From NCBI RefSeq assembly GCF_001750165.1, contig NZ_CP015411.1, forward strand, positions 2,880,001 through 2,944,000: DNA of 64,000 bases, given 5' to 3'. The first letter of the stretch is position 1. Every line of letters starts with the position of its first letter. Below, piece after piece: positions 52,728 through 60,788 of the stretch. The notes under the pieces are model-generated. The model was not told where the DNA came from. It saw nothing but the letters and a program-made list of their open reading frames with translations, and ran no database searches. The DNA comes from Pseudoalteromonas luteoviolacea (GTDB lineage Bacteria > Pseudomonadota > Gammaproteobacteria > Enterobacterales > Alteromonadaceae). The translations under genes and the position numbers were made by a program.

Positions 52728-54060
52728 AACGGACTCCTGAGAACCATTCTGTTCTATCGTAGCTATATAAGGTAATTGAGCTGTGTTTATCGTAGTAAGA
52801 TGCTGACAAATCCACACTCAGTGATTGGCTCCACTTGTATCGCCAATTCAAATTAAGAATGACAAGCTCTTCGTTTCTTGTAGACAAGAAAAGAGGATGA
52901 TCTGCTCTGTGTTCAATATCTCTATATTGCGCTTTAAAACTCAATAACCCCTTTTCCCCAGTTTTGTGACTCACTGATCCAGAAATAAAATTGTAGTCTC
53001 GGCCATAATGTTCACCTTCATCATATCTGGCTGGCTGCCAGGTATATCCAATATCAGCCTTCAACAGCCATAATGCTGATGAATACCCTGCGGAGCCTTG
53101 AATGGTATAAATACGACTATCGAGATTGCGGTCTTGAACATTGTTTTGTGAAAAAGCAAAGCCACTTAAAGCCGTGAAATAATGAGGTGTAATGTTGTAT
53201 TGCACTGAGCCATACAAGCCAAAGTCTTGTTGGTAGGTGTTATTATCGAGTGTTAAAACACCAAATTGCCCCCCAGTTGAAAAAGTAAAATCATCTTTTT
53301 TATGTTCATACCCAAATCGAATTGAGCCTTGATATCGGTCATATTGATCAGCATCTTTATGGCGCTGATCTGAGTAATTAACGTCTAATTTCCAACCTTG
53401 GTACTGTGTCTGCTGCCAGTTTCCTCGAAAGCGATATTTGAACCGCATAAAGTTATCTGCTGTTTTCAAACTACTTTGGCCTAATGTGAGCGGCAACCCA
53501 CCAATCACTATTCTATCATCCAAGGCTCCACTATTTACATTTGAGTCATGACCCAGAGCGAGTGACACTGTATGATTAAAAGATTGCTCCAGCTTTTGCG
53601 TATTTCGCTCAACGGCTTCTAACGCTTGGCTTACCCTGTCGCGCATTGACGGACTGAGTTGAGCATTTAGCAAACTTGAAAAAACACCACTGGCCTGCGT
53701 ATAGTTTTTTTGTTTCGCGTATGTTAAACCCAACAAATAATGGCTGGGGACATGATCTGGCCAGCTCACCAACACCCGTTCTAACGCGAATATAGCCTCA
53801 TCATACTTGGCCTGCTCTAACGCGGCTTGAGCATATAAAAAATCGAAGTTAGGCTCACCAGCCCACTCATCAATTTCTGCTTCGGCTTTTTGATATGCTG
53901 ATTGGTAGTCTTTTTGGGCTAAATTGGCGTTAATTTCACTGAGAATTTTTTTCAGGCTCTCATCAGATTGAGATACATTGTTCTGTGCCAAACATATTGA
54001 ACTCATCAAGCTGGCAAGTGTTATAAAAGCGTACTGTGCGCATCGAAGTACTAGTGACAT
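52717..54060 (-). CDS. TPR-repeat plus outer-membrane beta-barrel protein (Slam-like architecture)
   Basis: A 447-residue exported protein. A signal peptide ends near SSICLAQ; TPR repeats follow (about 30-155; YQSAYQKAEAEIDEW, YDEAIFALERVLVSWPDHVPSHYLLGLTYAKQKNYTQASGVF), then a C-terminal domain of alternating beta-strands rich in aromatics (about 165-447) that ends in ...VRYEF, the terminal Phe typical of outer-membrane barrels. Periplasmic TPRs joined to a barrel of this size resemble the surface lipoprotein assembly modulators (Slam), which put lipoproteins on the cell surface. Its first place in the operon, ahead of a giant lipoprotein, supports such a role by inference. ATG follows AGGTGA. 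Confidence 0.87.
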   Translation of the reverse strand: MSLVLRCAQYAFITLASLMSSICLAQNNVSQSDESLKKILSEINANLAQKDYQSAYQKAEAEIDEWAGEPNFDFLYAQAALEQAKYDEAIFALERVLVSWPDHVPSHYLLGLTYAKQKNYTQASGVFSSLLNAQLSPSMRDRVSQALEAVERNTQKLEQSFNHTVSLALGHDSNVNSGALDDRIVIGGLPLTLGQSSLKTADNFMRFKYRFRGNWQQTQYQGWKLDVNYSDQRHKDADQYDRYQGSIRFGYEHKKDDFTFSTGGQFGVLTLDNNTYQQDFGLYGSVQYNITPHYFTALSGFAFSQNNVQDRNLDSRIYTIQGSAGYSSALWLLKADIGYTWQPARYDEGEHYGRDYNFISGSVSHKTGEKGLLSFKAQYRDIEHRADHPLFLSTRNEELVILNLNWRYKWSQSLSVDLSASYYDKHSSITLYSYDRTEWFSGVRYEF

Positions 54061-54442
54061 AGCTAATCACCTATCATTGGTTATCGTATGTTCATCACTA
54101 TCTACTTCAAGCAAGACCACTTAATCCTAATTCACGACCCGCTACTGACTAGAACACCAAACATGCCTAGATAGAGATAAGCAAAGTATAATCAACGATA
54201 TTAAAAATACACTTTAGATTTCGGGTACATTTTCAATAGAGCTAAAACAACACAATTTCAAAAAAAGATAATAGAGACAACGTTTGGCGCGTAAATCGCA
54301 ACAGATAAGTTATGAATGGCAAAAGTTAGTTATACCGCCATGGGATCAGTCGAAGTGCTTTGGGCTGCATGGGCTACTCACATATGTAGCCCAAACGAGG
54401 AAGTACCTAAGCCTTCTCAGGTGATAGAAGGCTCATTTAAGC
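54061..54442. other. Intergenic region between astB and the six-gene envelope-signalling operon
   Basis: About 382 bases. It should hold the promoter of the operon that starts at 54060 and the end of the astB transcript. Two inverted repeats are visible: TGGGCTAC (54370-54377) with GTAGCCCA (54386-54393), and GCCTTCT (54411-54417) with AGAAGGC (54426-54432). Neither has a T tract. A small forward open frame here continues antisense into astB and is not believed. Confidence 0.5.
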
Positions 54443-55780
54443 TCACCCTATTTGAAAGTCATACACAGAACCAAGTTGCAAAATCTGAGTCAATTCATCC
54501 AAAGCAGAATAACTTTCTAACAATAGCTGATAGTCAGCCAAATCATATTCGCTTAGCTGATCACGATAGTGTTTACTTATCCAAGCAGATAGCTTTGAAT
54601 ATAATTGCTCATCTAAAAGGCAAGCTTGATTGGCCGCTTTGAGTTCAAGCTCCGACAACACCACGCGCAAACGCAAACAAGCAGGCCCACCGCCATTTTG
54701 CATACTTTGTTTGACGTCTAGGTAAATGACATCATTGACGGGATTACTTGCCTCTTTAAGCGTACTTAAATACGTTTCAACGGCATTGATTTTTTGACAT
54801 TCACTTGGCGCTATCAGAGCCATTCCACCATTTGGCAAGCTCACCAGCTGACTGTTAAATATGTAACTCTGAACAGCTTGCTCTACCGTCACATCAGCAC
54901 TAGAGACCTCAATCAAGTGCAAAGGCCGACTACCAGAGTAGGCCTCTCGAATTTTTCTAACTGACGTTTGCTGATCATAAAATGCCTGTTCATGAAATAA
55001 AAATACATTTTCATTGCCTATCGCTATCACGTCATTGTGAAATACACCTGCGTCGATTACATCAGGGTTTTGCTGAATAAAAAGGCTATTTTCAGGTTTA
55101 AGCAGATGACTGCGTGCTACCGCCTCACTTGCTTGACGTGTTTGCCTGGCTGGGAATTTGGACGGCCTGATATCACTTTGATTATCTTGTCCATAAACAA
55201 ATACAGCCAAGCCAGAATGATTATAAGAGTCAGCCAAGCGAGTATGGTTTGCAGCCCCTTCATCACCAAAAAGCGGATGCTGTGGTAGCGGTTCGTGATG
55301 TGCAAAATAATCTTTATCATGGAAGACTTGCTTCAGAATACGAGCCGTTGTTTCAACTTCTATCGCACGATGCAGTTTGTTGTTTAAATTGGCGGGCGTA
55401 AAATGAACCTTCCGATCTTCAGTATCGCAGCTTGGCGACACCGTAGCCGCATTTGCTGTCCACATCGACGACGCTGAATAACATGCTTTAAGCAATTGAG
55501 GCTCTGCTTTTGCAGCTTTCGCGATAACATCCGCATCGCTTCCACCGAATCCAAGCGCACGTAACGTCTTTAAATCTGGGCGGGCATTTGGAGCCAACAC
55601 CCCTTGATGTAAGCCCAATTGCGCTAGAGCGAACATTTTATCTAACCCTTGCAAAGCTGCCTGCTTAGGGTTGGAAAATTTTTTTGCATTTGCTTTTGAA
55701 GCCACATTTCCATATGACAGGCCTGCGTAGTTATGTGATGGCCCGACAAGTCCATCGAAATTAACTTCATAGAAGTTCAT
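54443..55780 (-). CDS. astB: N-succinylarginine dihydrolase
   Basis: The second enzyme of the arginine succinyltransferase pathway; it converts N-succinylarginine to N-succinylornithine, ammonia and CO2. The 445 residues match E. coli AstB (447). Family motifs: EVNFDGLVGPSHNYAGLSYGN, MWTANAATVSPS, RKVHFTPANL, the His in DAGVFHNDVIAIGN, and the catalytic Cys in QNGGGPACLRLRV. ATG 55780 is preceded by AAGGGGG and matches the family N-terminus, so the longer frame (55810) was trimmed. The other ast genes are not adjacent, so astB stands alone. Confidence 0.96.
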   Translation of the reverse strand: MNFYEVNFDGLVGPSHNYAGLSYGNVASKANAKKFSNPKQAALQGLDKMFALAQLGLHQGVLAPNARPDLKTLRALGFGGSDADVIAKAAKAEPQLLKACYSASSMWTANAATVSPSCDTEDRKVHFTPANLNNKLHRAIEVETTARILKQVFHDKDYFAHHEPLPQHPLFGDEGAANHTRLADSYNHSGLAVFVYGQDNQSDIRPSKFPARQTRQASEAVARSHLLKPENSLFIQQNPDVIDAGVFHNDVIAIGNENVFLFHEQAFYDQQTSVRKIREAYSGSRPLHLIEVSSADVTVEQAVQSYIFNSQLVSLPNGGMALIAPSECQKINAVETYLSTLKEASNPVNDVIYLDVKQSMQNGGGPACLRLRVVLSELELKAANQACLLDEQLYSKLSAWISKHYRDQLSEYDLADYQLLLESYSALDELTQILQLGSVYDFQIG

Positions 55781-56016
55781 TATTGCCCCCTTTTGGTGCG
55801 CTTTGCACAATTTTAGTTAGATTCATACTGTTGATGAGCTCACATTTACCTATTTACATGATAATAAGTTGAGATATTGCTAGCAGAGTCTGCTAACAAT
55901 ATGGAGCTTCAAGTTTAGTGCCAAATTGAAATATAGGAGGTAATTGTGGATACAGTCAGAACATACGTAATATAAAATATATGAATATCAACTTATATAT
56001 ATTGATAAATCACTTT

Positions 56017-56448
56017 TTATAGATCGGATTGCTGCTTATACAGTTGCCATCCACCTAATGCGTAGCACAGACCGATCGTCAAACATATAAAAGAACTCAC
56101 AAGCCAAAACGTCAATGTATTTTCAGGAAACAAAGGCATAATAAACGGGAATGCAATCCCACGGCCAATAAATACCATAGCAACCAAGAAGATAACCGTT
56201 CTCAAGAAGGGTAATTGACGTATCACACCAGCGCCAGATAAAGCGAATAAGCCCCATGTACTTAACGCAGTTGCAATCAGTAAAGTAGTCAAAGTAGGTT
56301 CAAACTTCCCAGCTTCAGCCATCGATGCCATGTGCTCACCTGCACCAAAAAAGCGATACCAAGGAGCGCCAAATATAATGCATCCAAGATGTAAAACAGC
56401 CGCTAAAAAGCTTGAATAAGCAGCAAATAACAAATATCTATTTTTCAT
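56017..56448 (-). CDS. Small four-helix membrane protein of unknown function
   Basis: A 143-residue integral membrane protein with four hydrophobic helices (near 5-28, 55-77, 82-100 and 112-135). Conserved-looking polar stretches lie between them: FGAPWYRFFGAGEHMASMAEAGKFEP. I do not recognise a named function. A longer frame opens at 56511, but MKNRYLLFAAYSSFLA at 56448 looks like a natural start; both ribosome binding sites are weak. It is a single gene divergent from the dCMP-deaminase-like gene. Confidence 0.65.
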   Translation of the reverse strand: MKNRYLLFAAYSSFLAAVLHLGCIIFGAPWYRFFGAGEHMASMAEAGKFEPTLTTLLIATALSTWGLFALSGAGVIRQLPFLRTVIFLVAMVFIGRGIAFPFIMPLFPENTLTFWLVSSFICLTIGLCYALGGWQLYKQQSDL

Positions 56449-56646
56449 ACAGCGCCAAAGTATAAGAGTTAAAAAACAATTTATACTAAATTCCAAAGCT
56501 AATAGATACATTAATAATATTAATTATATATTCACCCTATACATTAGATTCATTTTAAAGATATAACTCATTGATAAGATAAGCTTCGAATTGAGTCAGA
56601 TACTGAGTATACTATTGACATGTAAGTAGTATTGAAGGCGCAAACA

Positions 56647-57120
56647 ATGAGACCAGATTGGGATGAATACTTCATTGATTTAGTTGACAGTGTTGGACAA
56701 AGGGCCACCTGTGATAGAGGTAAATCAGGCTGTATTATAGTTAAAGATAAAAGAATAATATCAACAGGTTATGTGGGTTCTCCCTCTGGTTTACCACACT
56801 GCGACGATGTCGGTCACCTAATGAAACAAGTCACAGATAGCGATGGTACCACACGACAGCATTGTGTACGCACGATCCATGCAGAGCAAAATGCTATCTG
56901 CCAAGCCGCTCGCTATGGCGTGCCATTAGATGGTGCAACTTTATACTGTACAATGGAGCCATGTCGTGTATGCGCCATGCTCATCATCAGCTGTGGCATT
57001 TCCAAAGTTGTTGCAAAAAAGCGCTACCATGCAGCACAAGAAACCAGAGATATGTTTGAGATGGCAGGTGTAGAACTTGTGGTTATTGAGCAAGAAATCG
57101 CAACTTACGACGACCAATAA
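56647..57120 (+). CDS. Deoxycytidylate deaminase-like zinc enzyme
   Basis: A 157-residue cytidine/deoxycytidylate deaminase-superfamily protein. The zinc site is complete: TIHAEQNAICQAA (HAE) and CTMEPCRVCAMLI (PCxxC). The N-terminus MRPDWDEYFIDLVDSVGQRATCDRG and GYVGSPSGLPHCDDVGH are typical of dCMP deaminases (ComEB-like), which turn dCMP into dUMP for dTMP synthesis. ATG 56647 has GAAGG eight bases upstream and fits the family start; the frame itself opens at TTG 56632. It is followed by a stem-loop and a convergent gene. Confidence 0.93.
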   Translation: MRPDWDEYFIDLVDSVGQRATCDRGKSGCIIVKDKRIISTGYVGSPSGLPHCDDVGHLMKQVTDSDGTTRQHCVRTIHAEQNAICQAARYGVPLDGATLYCTMEPCRVCAMLIISCGISKVVAKKRYHAAQETRDMFEMAGVELVVIEQEIATYDDQ

Positions 57121-57133
57121 GTTGCACACGCAG

Positions 57134-57160
57134 GAGTGGGTTATGAGTACCCCACTCTTT
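57134..57160. terminator. Stem-loop between convergent deaminase and unknown gene
   Basis: GAGTGGG (57134-57140) pairs with CCCACTC (57151-57157) around a ten-base loop, followed by TTT. It sits 14 bases after the deaminase stop and probably ends its transcript. Confidence 0.55.
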
Positions 57161-57172
57161 CACGATACTTTT

Positions 57173-57748
57173 TCACGCCACCGATATCCTGTCAAAAACA
57201 TCTTTGTGAAAATTTTCGCCAGTTATACCATGGCGTTTAACACGCTCATGATTAATTTTTTTATTGGCTTCTTTGAGTTGATTAATAAACTCCCCAATTT
57301 GGACGTTATAATATTTAAATACACCTCTGCTTAAAGCGAGATTAACTTCACTTTTCCTGCTCTCATCAGACGAACAAAACTGGTGCTGAAAAAGCGCTTG
57401 AGTCGATATGTCTAATGATTTGTTAAATCTAAACACCGCGGCGTTGTCAATAGCCTTGACCCGCGTTTGATTACCAAGCCTCTCCCAAGCAACTGCACAA
57501 ACTGAGAAAGTAAACTCTTCTCCAAATTCGCTCACAAGCTCGTCTAAAGGTTCGTCCACGTTTTTGAAGAATGAATTGATATCAAATGCATCGATACTCA
57601 CCACCCCATATCGGGATTTATAGCGCAATTGCAAAGTATTCAATAAATAAAAAACCTCACCTGTATTTTGCCAAATAGGCTCAACTACACTTCTAACAAT
57701 TGGCTTAGTTACATCTGTACCCAATAGCTTCAGCATCCACTTTTTCAT
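57173..57748 (-). CDS. Protein of unknown function
   Basis: I do not recognise this 191-residue protein. It starts MKKWMLKLLGTDVTKP and appears soluble, mixed alpha/beta, with no signal peptide or membrane helix; the C-terminus is strongly basic and helical (INQLKEANKKINHERVKRHG). ATG 57748 has an excellent GGAGGT five bases upstream, so it was preferred to the frame start at 57775. It is divergent from the dihydroorotate dehydrogenase homologue. A Fur-box-like sequence lies in its promoter region, which hints at iron control but is weak evidence. Confidence 0.75.
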   Translation of the reverse strand: MKKWMLKLLGTDVTKPIVRSVVEPIWQNTGEVFYLLNTLQLRYKSRYGVVSIDAFDINSFFKNVDEPLDELVSEFGEEFTFSVCAVAWERLGNQTRVKAIDNAAVFRFNKSLDISTQALFQHQFCSSDESRKSEVNLALSRGVFKYYNVQIGEFINQLKEANKKINHERVKRHGITGENFHKDVFDRISVA

Positions 57749-57781
57749 CAGCACCTCCAATTTGAATAAGAACAATGTAAA

Positions 57782-57800
57782 TGATAACGATTCTTATTGC
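57782..57800. promoter_or_regulatory. Fur-box-like sequence between divergent genes
   Basis: TGATAACGATTCTTATTGC matches about two-thirds of the 19-bp Fur consensus (GATAATGATAATCATTATC). It lies 34 bases before the unknown gene's ATG and about 100 before the dehydrogenase ATG. No other iron gene is near. Confidence 0.35.
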
Positions 57801-57901
57801 TATTATTATTTAATGATCATAAGCTAAAAACATGAGTTACCAGATGTGCTCGTAAAAAAGCACCCAACAACAACAATCGATGACAAATTTGGAGGTTGAA
57901 A

Positions 57902-59086
57902 ATGCGCCTTATCATCGGCATTCGTAACTTTGTCTTAAAGCTACTATACAGAGCGGTCCGCCCGCTGATATTCCTGATGGACCCTGAAGATGCTCACTAC
58001 ATGTTTAAACGTGTCGGAGTAATATTGGGCTCAAACTTTCTAACTCGCTGGATCACCTCTTTTTTCTTCAACTACGGTCACCGAAGCCTGAAAATTGAAG
58101 TTGACGGTGTAAAATATAGAAACCCGTTAGGTTTATCCGCAGGCTTTGACAAAGATGGTGAACTAACCAAAATTTACCCATCGATTGGCTTTGGTTTGGC
58201 TGAGCTAGGTTCATTTACCGGTGAAGTTTGCCCTGGAAACCCCGGCAAACGTTTATTTAGAATGGTTAAATCAAAATCAATTCTTGTTTGGTATGGTTTA
58301 AATAACCAAGGCGCTGAGAAAATTTCATCACGATTGAAAGGTGTAAATTTTGGCAAGTTAAAAGTCGGGATCAACGCGGCTAAATCTAATATAACGCCTG
58401 AATTTGATTTACAAGACTCTATTGACGACTACACCAAAACAATGGCGTTATTCAAAGACATTGGGGATTACTACACCATCAACATAAGCTGTCCAAATAC
58501 ACAAGATGGCGAACCATTTGTAGATAAGAACAATCTAGATGCGTTACTTATCGCGGTAAATAAACACAGAGTTGAAGGCCGCCCTATTTACGTCAAACTC
58601 GCTGCAGACATGACTTTAGAAGAAATTAACATCATTGTTGATGCGTGCGTTGAACATAAAATGGATGGTGTGGTATTGACCAACTTGGCCAAACCAAAAT
58701 TCAACCAAGAATATGTTAAAGAAGAGCTTCCGTTCCACAAAGGCGCCATGAGTGGCTTACCACTACAACGTATTTCTACCAACGTGATCAGACACGTTTA
58801 TAGAAGAACAAGAGGCAAGCTCACAATCATTGGCGTGGGTGGCGTGTTCACTGCCAAAGATGCTTATGAAAAAATAACGTCTGGTGCAAGCATTTTGCAC
58901 ATGATTTCAACGCTGATTTTTGACGGACCTCAAAGTATAAGTGAAATCAACAGAGGCCTAGTTAAACTATTGAAAGCAGATGGCTTCAATTCTATTGAAG
59001 AAGCCATTGGTTCAAGAAACCCGCTGCCAAAACTGAAGGCAGTCAAGGACGATGAAGCTAACAAGGAAGTTAGCTCTGCAGCATAA
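57902..59086 (+). CDS. Atypical dihydroorotate dehydrogenase homologue (class 2-like with Cys base)
   Basis: A 394-residue flavin TIM-barrel protein. The N-terminal amphipathic helices (LKLLYRAVRPLIFLMDPEDAHYMFKRVG) resemble the membrane-binding part of quinone-dependent class 2 PyrD, as do NPLGLSAGFDKDGE and GNPGKRLFRM. The catalytic segment, however, reads NISCPNTQDGEPF: Cys replaces the class 2 Ser of NISSPNTPGLR, as in class 1 enzymes, and the NTPGLR motif is lost. The late FMN phosphate loop IIGVGGVFTAKDAYEKI is kept. It is about 55 residues longer than E. coli PyrD (336), largely at the C-terminus and in loops. It may be a variant DHODH or a paralogue with another substrate. ATG 57902 has GGAGG six bases upstream. 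Confidence 0.82.
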   Translation: MRLIIGIRNFVLKLLYRAVRPLIFLMDPEDAHYMFKRVGVILGSNFLTRWITSFFFNYGHRSLKIEVDGVKYRNPLGLSAGFDKDGELTKIYPSIGFGLAELGSFTGEVCPGNPGKRLFRMVKSKSILVWYGLNNQGAEKISSRLKGVNFGKLKVGINAAKSNITPEFDLQDSIDDYTKTMALFKDIGDYYTINISCPNTQDGEPFVDKNNLDALLIAVNKHRVEGRPIYVKLAADMTLEEINIIVDACVEHKMDGVVLTNLAKPKFNQEYVKEELPFHKGAMSGLPLQRISTNVIRHVYRRTRGKLTIIGVGGVFTAKDAYEKITSGASILHMISTLIFDGPQSISEINRGLVKLLKADGFNSIEEAIGSRNPLPKLKAVKDDEANKEVSSAA

Positions 59087-59111
59087 GTTGCAATCAAAAG
59101 TTGATGCTACG

Positions 59112-59157
59112 AGTGGTGATACCTTTTTCATTCTCCAAAGTCTATCACCACTATTTT
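59112..59157 (+). terminator. Terminator after dihydroorotate dehydrogenase homologue
   Basis: AGTGGTGATA (59112-59121) pairs exactly with TATCACCACT (59143-59152) and is followed by ATTTTT. The loop is long (21 bases), but stem and T tract are clear. Confidence 0.8.
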
Positions 59158-59174
59158 TCGACAAAATTGCAGAA

Positions 59175-59690
59175 CTAGTCTGGTATTGGCGATGCCAAAT
59201 TCGAGCTGTCAGCTAAAAATTGTGCTTTTGGATGACCTTCGAGTTGGGTTTCAACTTTATGTGTTTGAGAACGTTCAACATCGATTATGATAATTACATC
59301 ACCGGCGTCAAGGTGCTCATTTACTAGCAGTTGAAAGTATTCGTCGAATGATTTACCAGCAAGTTTAACAATGAACATGACAACAAAACCGCCAATTATG
59401 CTCGCGGCAAATGCTTGTAGTAAAAATTTATTGGTTAAGTCGGTAAAAAAATACATAAAAGTAAGTAGCGCTAAAGCAGTTGCACCAGCGAGCAAAAAAG
59501 CTCTCTTTCTTGCTGACAAAATTTGCGTTTTCTCGATCTGTGTTGAACCATGCAAATGATGCGTTTTAATACCACTTTCATCCCGAGATAGTACGTAAAA
59601 ATGGTGGTCATCAATGCCTAACTGATGTACTTCGTCCGAAATCATTTCTGCATCATCCAAGCTATCAGTGGAATAAAATAGTCTTTTCAT
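59175..59690 (-). CDS. Small two-helix membrane protein, stress-protein-like N-terminus
   Basis: A 171-residue protein. The first 60 residues (KRLFYSTDSLDDAEMISDEVHQLGIDDHHFYVLSRD) look like a small alpha/beta domain reminiscent of YflT/general-stress-type domains; two membrane helices follow (about 66-85 and 90-112), then a C-terminal alpha/beta tail (SFDEYFQLLVNEHLDAGDVIIIIDV). The function is unknown. ATG 59690 has GGAG eight bases upstream; the frame opens at 59759. It is divergent from the cyo operon. Confidence 0.75.
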   Translation of the reverse strand: MKRLFYSTDSLDDAEMISDEVHQLGIDDHHFYVLSRDESGIKTHHLHGSTQIEKTQILSARKRAFLLAGATALALLTFMYFFTDLTNKFLLQAFAASIIGGFVVMFIVKLAGKSFDEYFQLLVNEHLDAGDVIIIIDVERSQTHKVETQLEGHPKAQFLADSSNLASPIPD

Positions 59691-59800
59691 ATCGCACGCT
59701 CCAGAATTATTTTTGACGGTGTCAATACGAAGTCTAGACATAAATCGCTCAAAAAACATCTAAATTTGAATTTAGAACGTATTGATGTGGGTCAAGACAT

Positions 59801-59829
59801 TCTTGAATTTTAGCTGTATTCCCTATAAC
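59801..59829 (+). promoter_or_regulatory. Candidate sigma-70 promoter of the cyo operon
   Basis: A -35-like TCTTGA (59801-59806) and a good -10 TATAAC (59824-59829) are 17 bases apart, about 110 bases before the cyoA ATG. The -35 matches poorly, consistent with a regulated promoter. Confidence 0.4.
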
Positions 59830-59832
59830 ATT

Positions 59833-59847
59833 CCCCTCCGAGAGGGG
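59833..59847. promoter_or_regulatory. Inverted repeat in the cyo leader
   Basis: CCCCTC (59833-59838) and GAGGGG (59842-59847) surround a CGA loop just after the candidate -10. It would fall at the start of the transcript and may act as an operator or a 5' stabilising hairpin. Confidence 0.4.
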
Positions 59848-59906
59848 TGTGAATGGAAACAGTTCTCAATTGCATTAATCTCGTTAATTTATTCAGGCAG
59901 GTAATG

Positions 59907-59918
59907 GGGTAATTACCC
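59907..59918. promoter_or_regulatory. Perfect 12-bp palindrome before cyoA
   Basis: GGGTAATTACCC is exactly self-complementary and lies 21 bases before the cyoA ATG. It could be a regulator site or affect ribosome access. I do not recognise it as an ArcA, Fnr or Fur site. Confidence 0.45.
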
Positions 59919-59939
59919 GCGATATCAAGTAGGTTGAAT

Positions 59940-60788
59940 ATGCTGAAAAAGTCCTTGTCACTCGTAATGGTTTTTACGATGGCGTTTCTTCTAACAGGTT
60001 GTGAGCTTGCGCTTTTTGACCCTGCGGGTCCAATTGGTGAGCAGGCGAAAGACCTGATTATAATTTCTGTGGCTTTATTACTTATTGTAATAATCCCTGT
60101 ATTATTTATGTCTATTTACTTCCCGTACAAGTATCGTACTAGCAATAAAAAAGCTGAGTACAAGCCGTCGTGGGAACACTCAACAAAAATCGAACTTGTT
60201 GTTTGGATTGTGCCTTGTATGATCATCGCAGCACTTGCATATTTCACATATGTCACGTCTCATACTCTAGACCCGCGTAAGCCGCTAGGTAAAGACAAAG
60301 ACACATTGACTATTCAAGTAGTGGCAATGGACTGGAAATGGCTATTCATTTATCCAGAGCAGCAAATTGCAACCGTCAACGAAATCTCAATCCCTGTGAA
60401 TACGCCGGTTGAGTTCCTTATCACATCAGATACTGTGATGAACTCATTCTTCATTCCGCGTTTGGGTAGCCAGATTTACGCGATGGCAGGTATGGAAAAT
60501 AGACTAAACCTGATGGCATCTAAAGAAGGTACCTTCCGTGGCATGTCTGCAAACTATAGTGGTTTTGGTTTCTCAGGCATGAAGTTCAAAACACACTCTG
60601 TAGATCAAGCTGGCTTCGATGCTTGGGTTAACAAAGTAAAAGCATCAGAGTATGTGCTAGACGAACCTACTTACAAAGCGCTTAGCGAGAAATCAAAAGA
60701 CCATCCTGTAGTTTACTATTCGGATGTCGACCCTCTGCACTTTAAGAAAACCATAGAGAAATACACTGGGGTTCAAAATGGCAAGTAA
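59940..60788 (+). CDS. cyoA: Cytochrome o ubiquinol oxidase subunit II
   Basis: A 282-residue lipoprotein subunit of the quinol oxidase. The signal peptide ends with lipobox LLTGC; two membrane helices follow (about 37-60 and 85-105), then a cupredoxin domain (VVAMDWKWLFIYPEQ, SFFIPRLGSQIYAMAGM) that lacks the CuA Cys/His ligands of cytochrome c oxidases, as expected of a quinol oxidase. ATG 59940 follows AGG; a TTG two codons earlier opens the frame. First gene of cyoABCDE, which reduces oxygen to water with quinol and pumps protons. Confidence 0.96.
   Translation: MLKKSLSLVMVFTMAFLLTGCELALFDPAGPIGEQAKDLIIISVALLLIVIIPVLFMSIYFPYKYRTSNKKAEYKPSWEHSTKIELVVWIVPCMIIAALAYFTYVTSHTLDPRKPLGKDKDTLTIQVVAMDWKWLFIYPEQQIATVNEISIPVNTPVEFLITSDTVMNSFFIPRLGSQIYAMAGMENRLNLMASKEGTFRGMSANYSGFGFSGMKFKTHSVDQAGFDAWVNKVKASEYVLDEPTYKALSEKSKDHPVVYYSDVDPLHFKKTIEKYTGVQNGK

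Noticed and set aside
51519..52817. FecR protein as a classical anti-sigma regulator
   Set aside because: It has a signal peptide and no cytoplasmic sigma-binding region, and no ECF sigma or TonB receptor gene is adjacent.
54316..54642. Forward 108-residue open frame
   Set aside because: It runs antisense into astB for about 200 bases, has no recognisable domain, and the intergenic part contains only inverted repeats.
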